This document shows positions 46,329-46,364 of a DNA stretch of 46,364 nucleotides, piece by piece (the stretch's first letter is position 1; the number at the start of each line of letters is the position of its first letter). This stretch comes from an uncultured Clostridium sp. (GTDB lineage Bacteria > Bacillota > Clostridia > Clostridiales > Clostridiaceae): the NCBI RefSeq assembly GCF_937920395.1, contig NZ_CALEVF010000281.1, positions 1 through 46,364 on the forward strand, written 5' to 3'. The position numbers were made by a program, and so were the translations under genes. The notes under the pieces were generated by a model. It was not told the DNA's origin and ran no database searches. It saw only the letters and a program-made list of their open reading frames with translations.

Positions 46329-46364
46329 TTTGTTTTATTTATTTAAAACCCTGCTATTGCAAGG

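Overview
The window is about 46 kb of very AT-rich chromosomal DNA from a spore-forming anaerobic clostridium (Clostridium sensu lato). The evidence is an alpha/beta-type small acid-soluble spore protein, a pyruvate:ferredoxin oxidoreductase, strong GGAGG-type ribosome binding sites, frequent GTG/TTG starts, a clostridial-type cellobiose phosphorylase, and no tRNA, rRNA, phage or CRISPR signal. I cannot name the species from sequence alone.

Layout. 0-0.3 kb: a glycine riboswitch on the minus strand whose target gene lies beyond the left edge. 0.3-3.4 kb: lon protease and a TetR-type regulator; the operator in the tetR promoter recurs in front of lon. 3.4-5.7 kb: a TPR-GAF-GGDEF signalling protein split by one frameshift. 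5.8-19.6 kb: mostly single-gene housekeeping and stress functions: PPK2 polyphosphate kinase, MATE pump with a Fur-like box, old-yellow-enzyme reductase, glutathione peroxidase, GreA-type factor, O6-alkylguanine repair and AlkC-type repair, a coupled pair (PTP-like phytase plus GxGYxYP protein), a hotdog thioesterase, an Lrp/AsnC regulator divergent from an AsnRS-like asparagine synthetase, and an SASP.

19.7-22.4 kb: a two-gene operon for extracytoplasmic flavin electron transfer (ApbE flavin transferase, then a membrane Fe-S protein with two FMN-binding domains). 22.7-29.4 kb: a partly decayed cellobiose locus. A LacI regulator and an intact cellobiose phosphorylase share a 13-bp operator, but the sugar ABC permease is only a C-terminal stump and the neighbouring chemoreceptor carries three inactivating lesions.

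30.2-39.4 kb: a complete deoxyribose and deoxynucleoside catabolic region in two divergent arms around a SorC/DeoR-type regulator. The left arm is deoC1, a FucP-like permease, a DeoX-like epimerase and a PfkB sugar kinase, resembling the Salmonella deoQKPX genes plus an aldolase. The right arm is cdd, deoC2, a NupC-type transporter and pyrimidine-nucleoside phosphorylase. Both arms start from promoters of the same architecture (TTTACA, 17 bp, TATTAT) with the same operator half-site over the -35 element. Nucleosides entering by the right arm and free deoxyribose entering by the left arm would both converge on deoxyribose 5-phosphate and then glyceraldehyde 3-phosphate and acetaldehyde.

39.4-40.7 kb: a gene graveyard with a histidine kinase tail, a small Cys-rich ORF with an apparent ATA start, and a rearranged dicarboxylate/glutamate symporter remnant. 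40.7-46.3 kb: nifJ with a cre-like site and a perfect 18-bp palindrome upstream, then an intact chemoreceptor preceded by another perfect 18-bp palindrome. The most notable items are the shared TetR operator at lon, the mirrored deo promoters, the coupled PTP-phytase/GxGYxYP pair, the AsnC-linked asparagine synthetase of aaRS origin and the tandem flavinylated domain protein.
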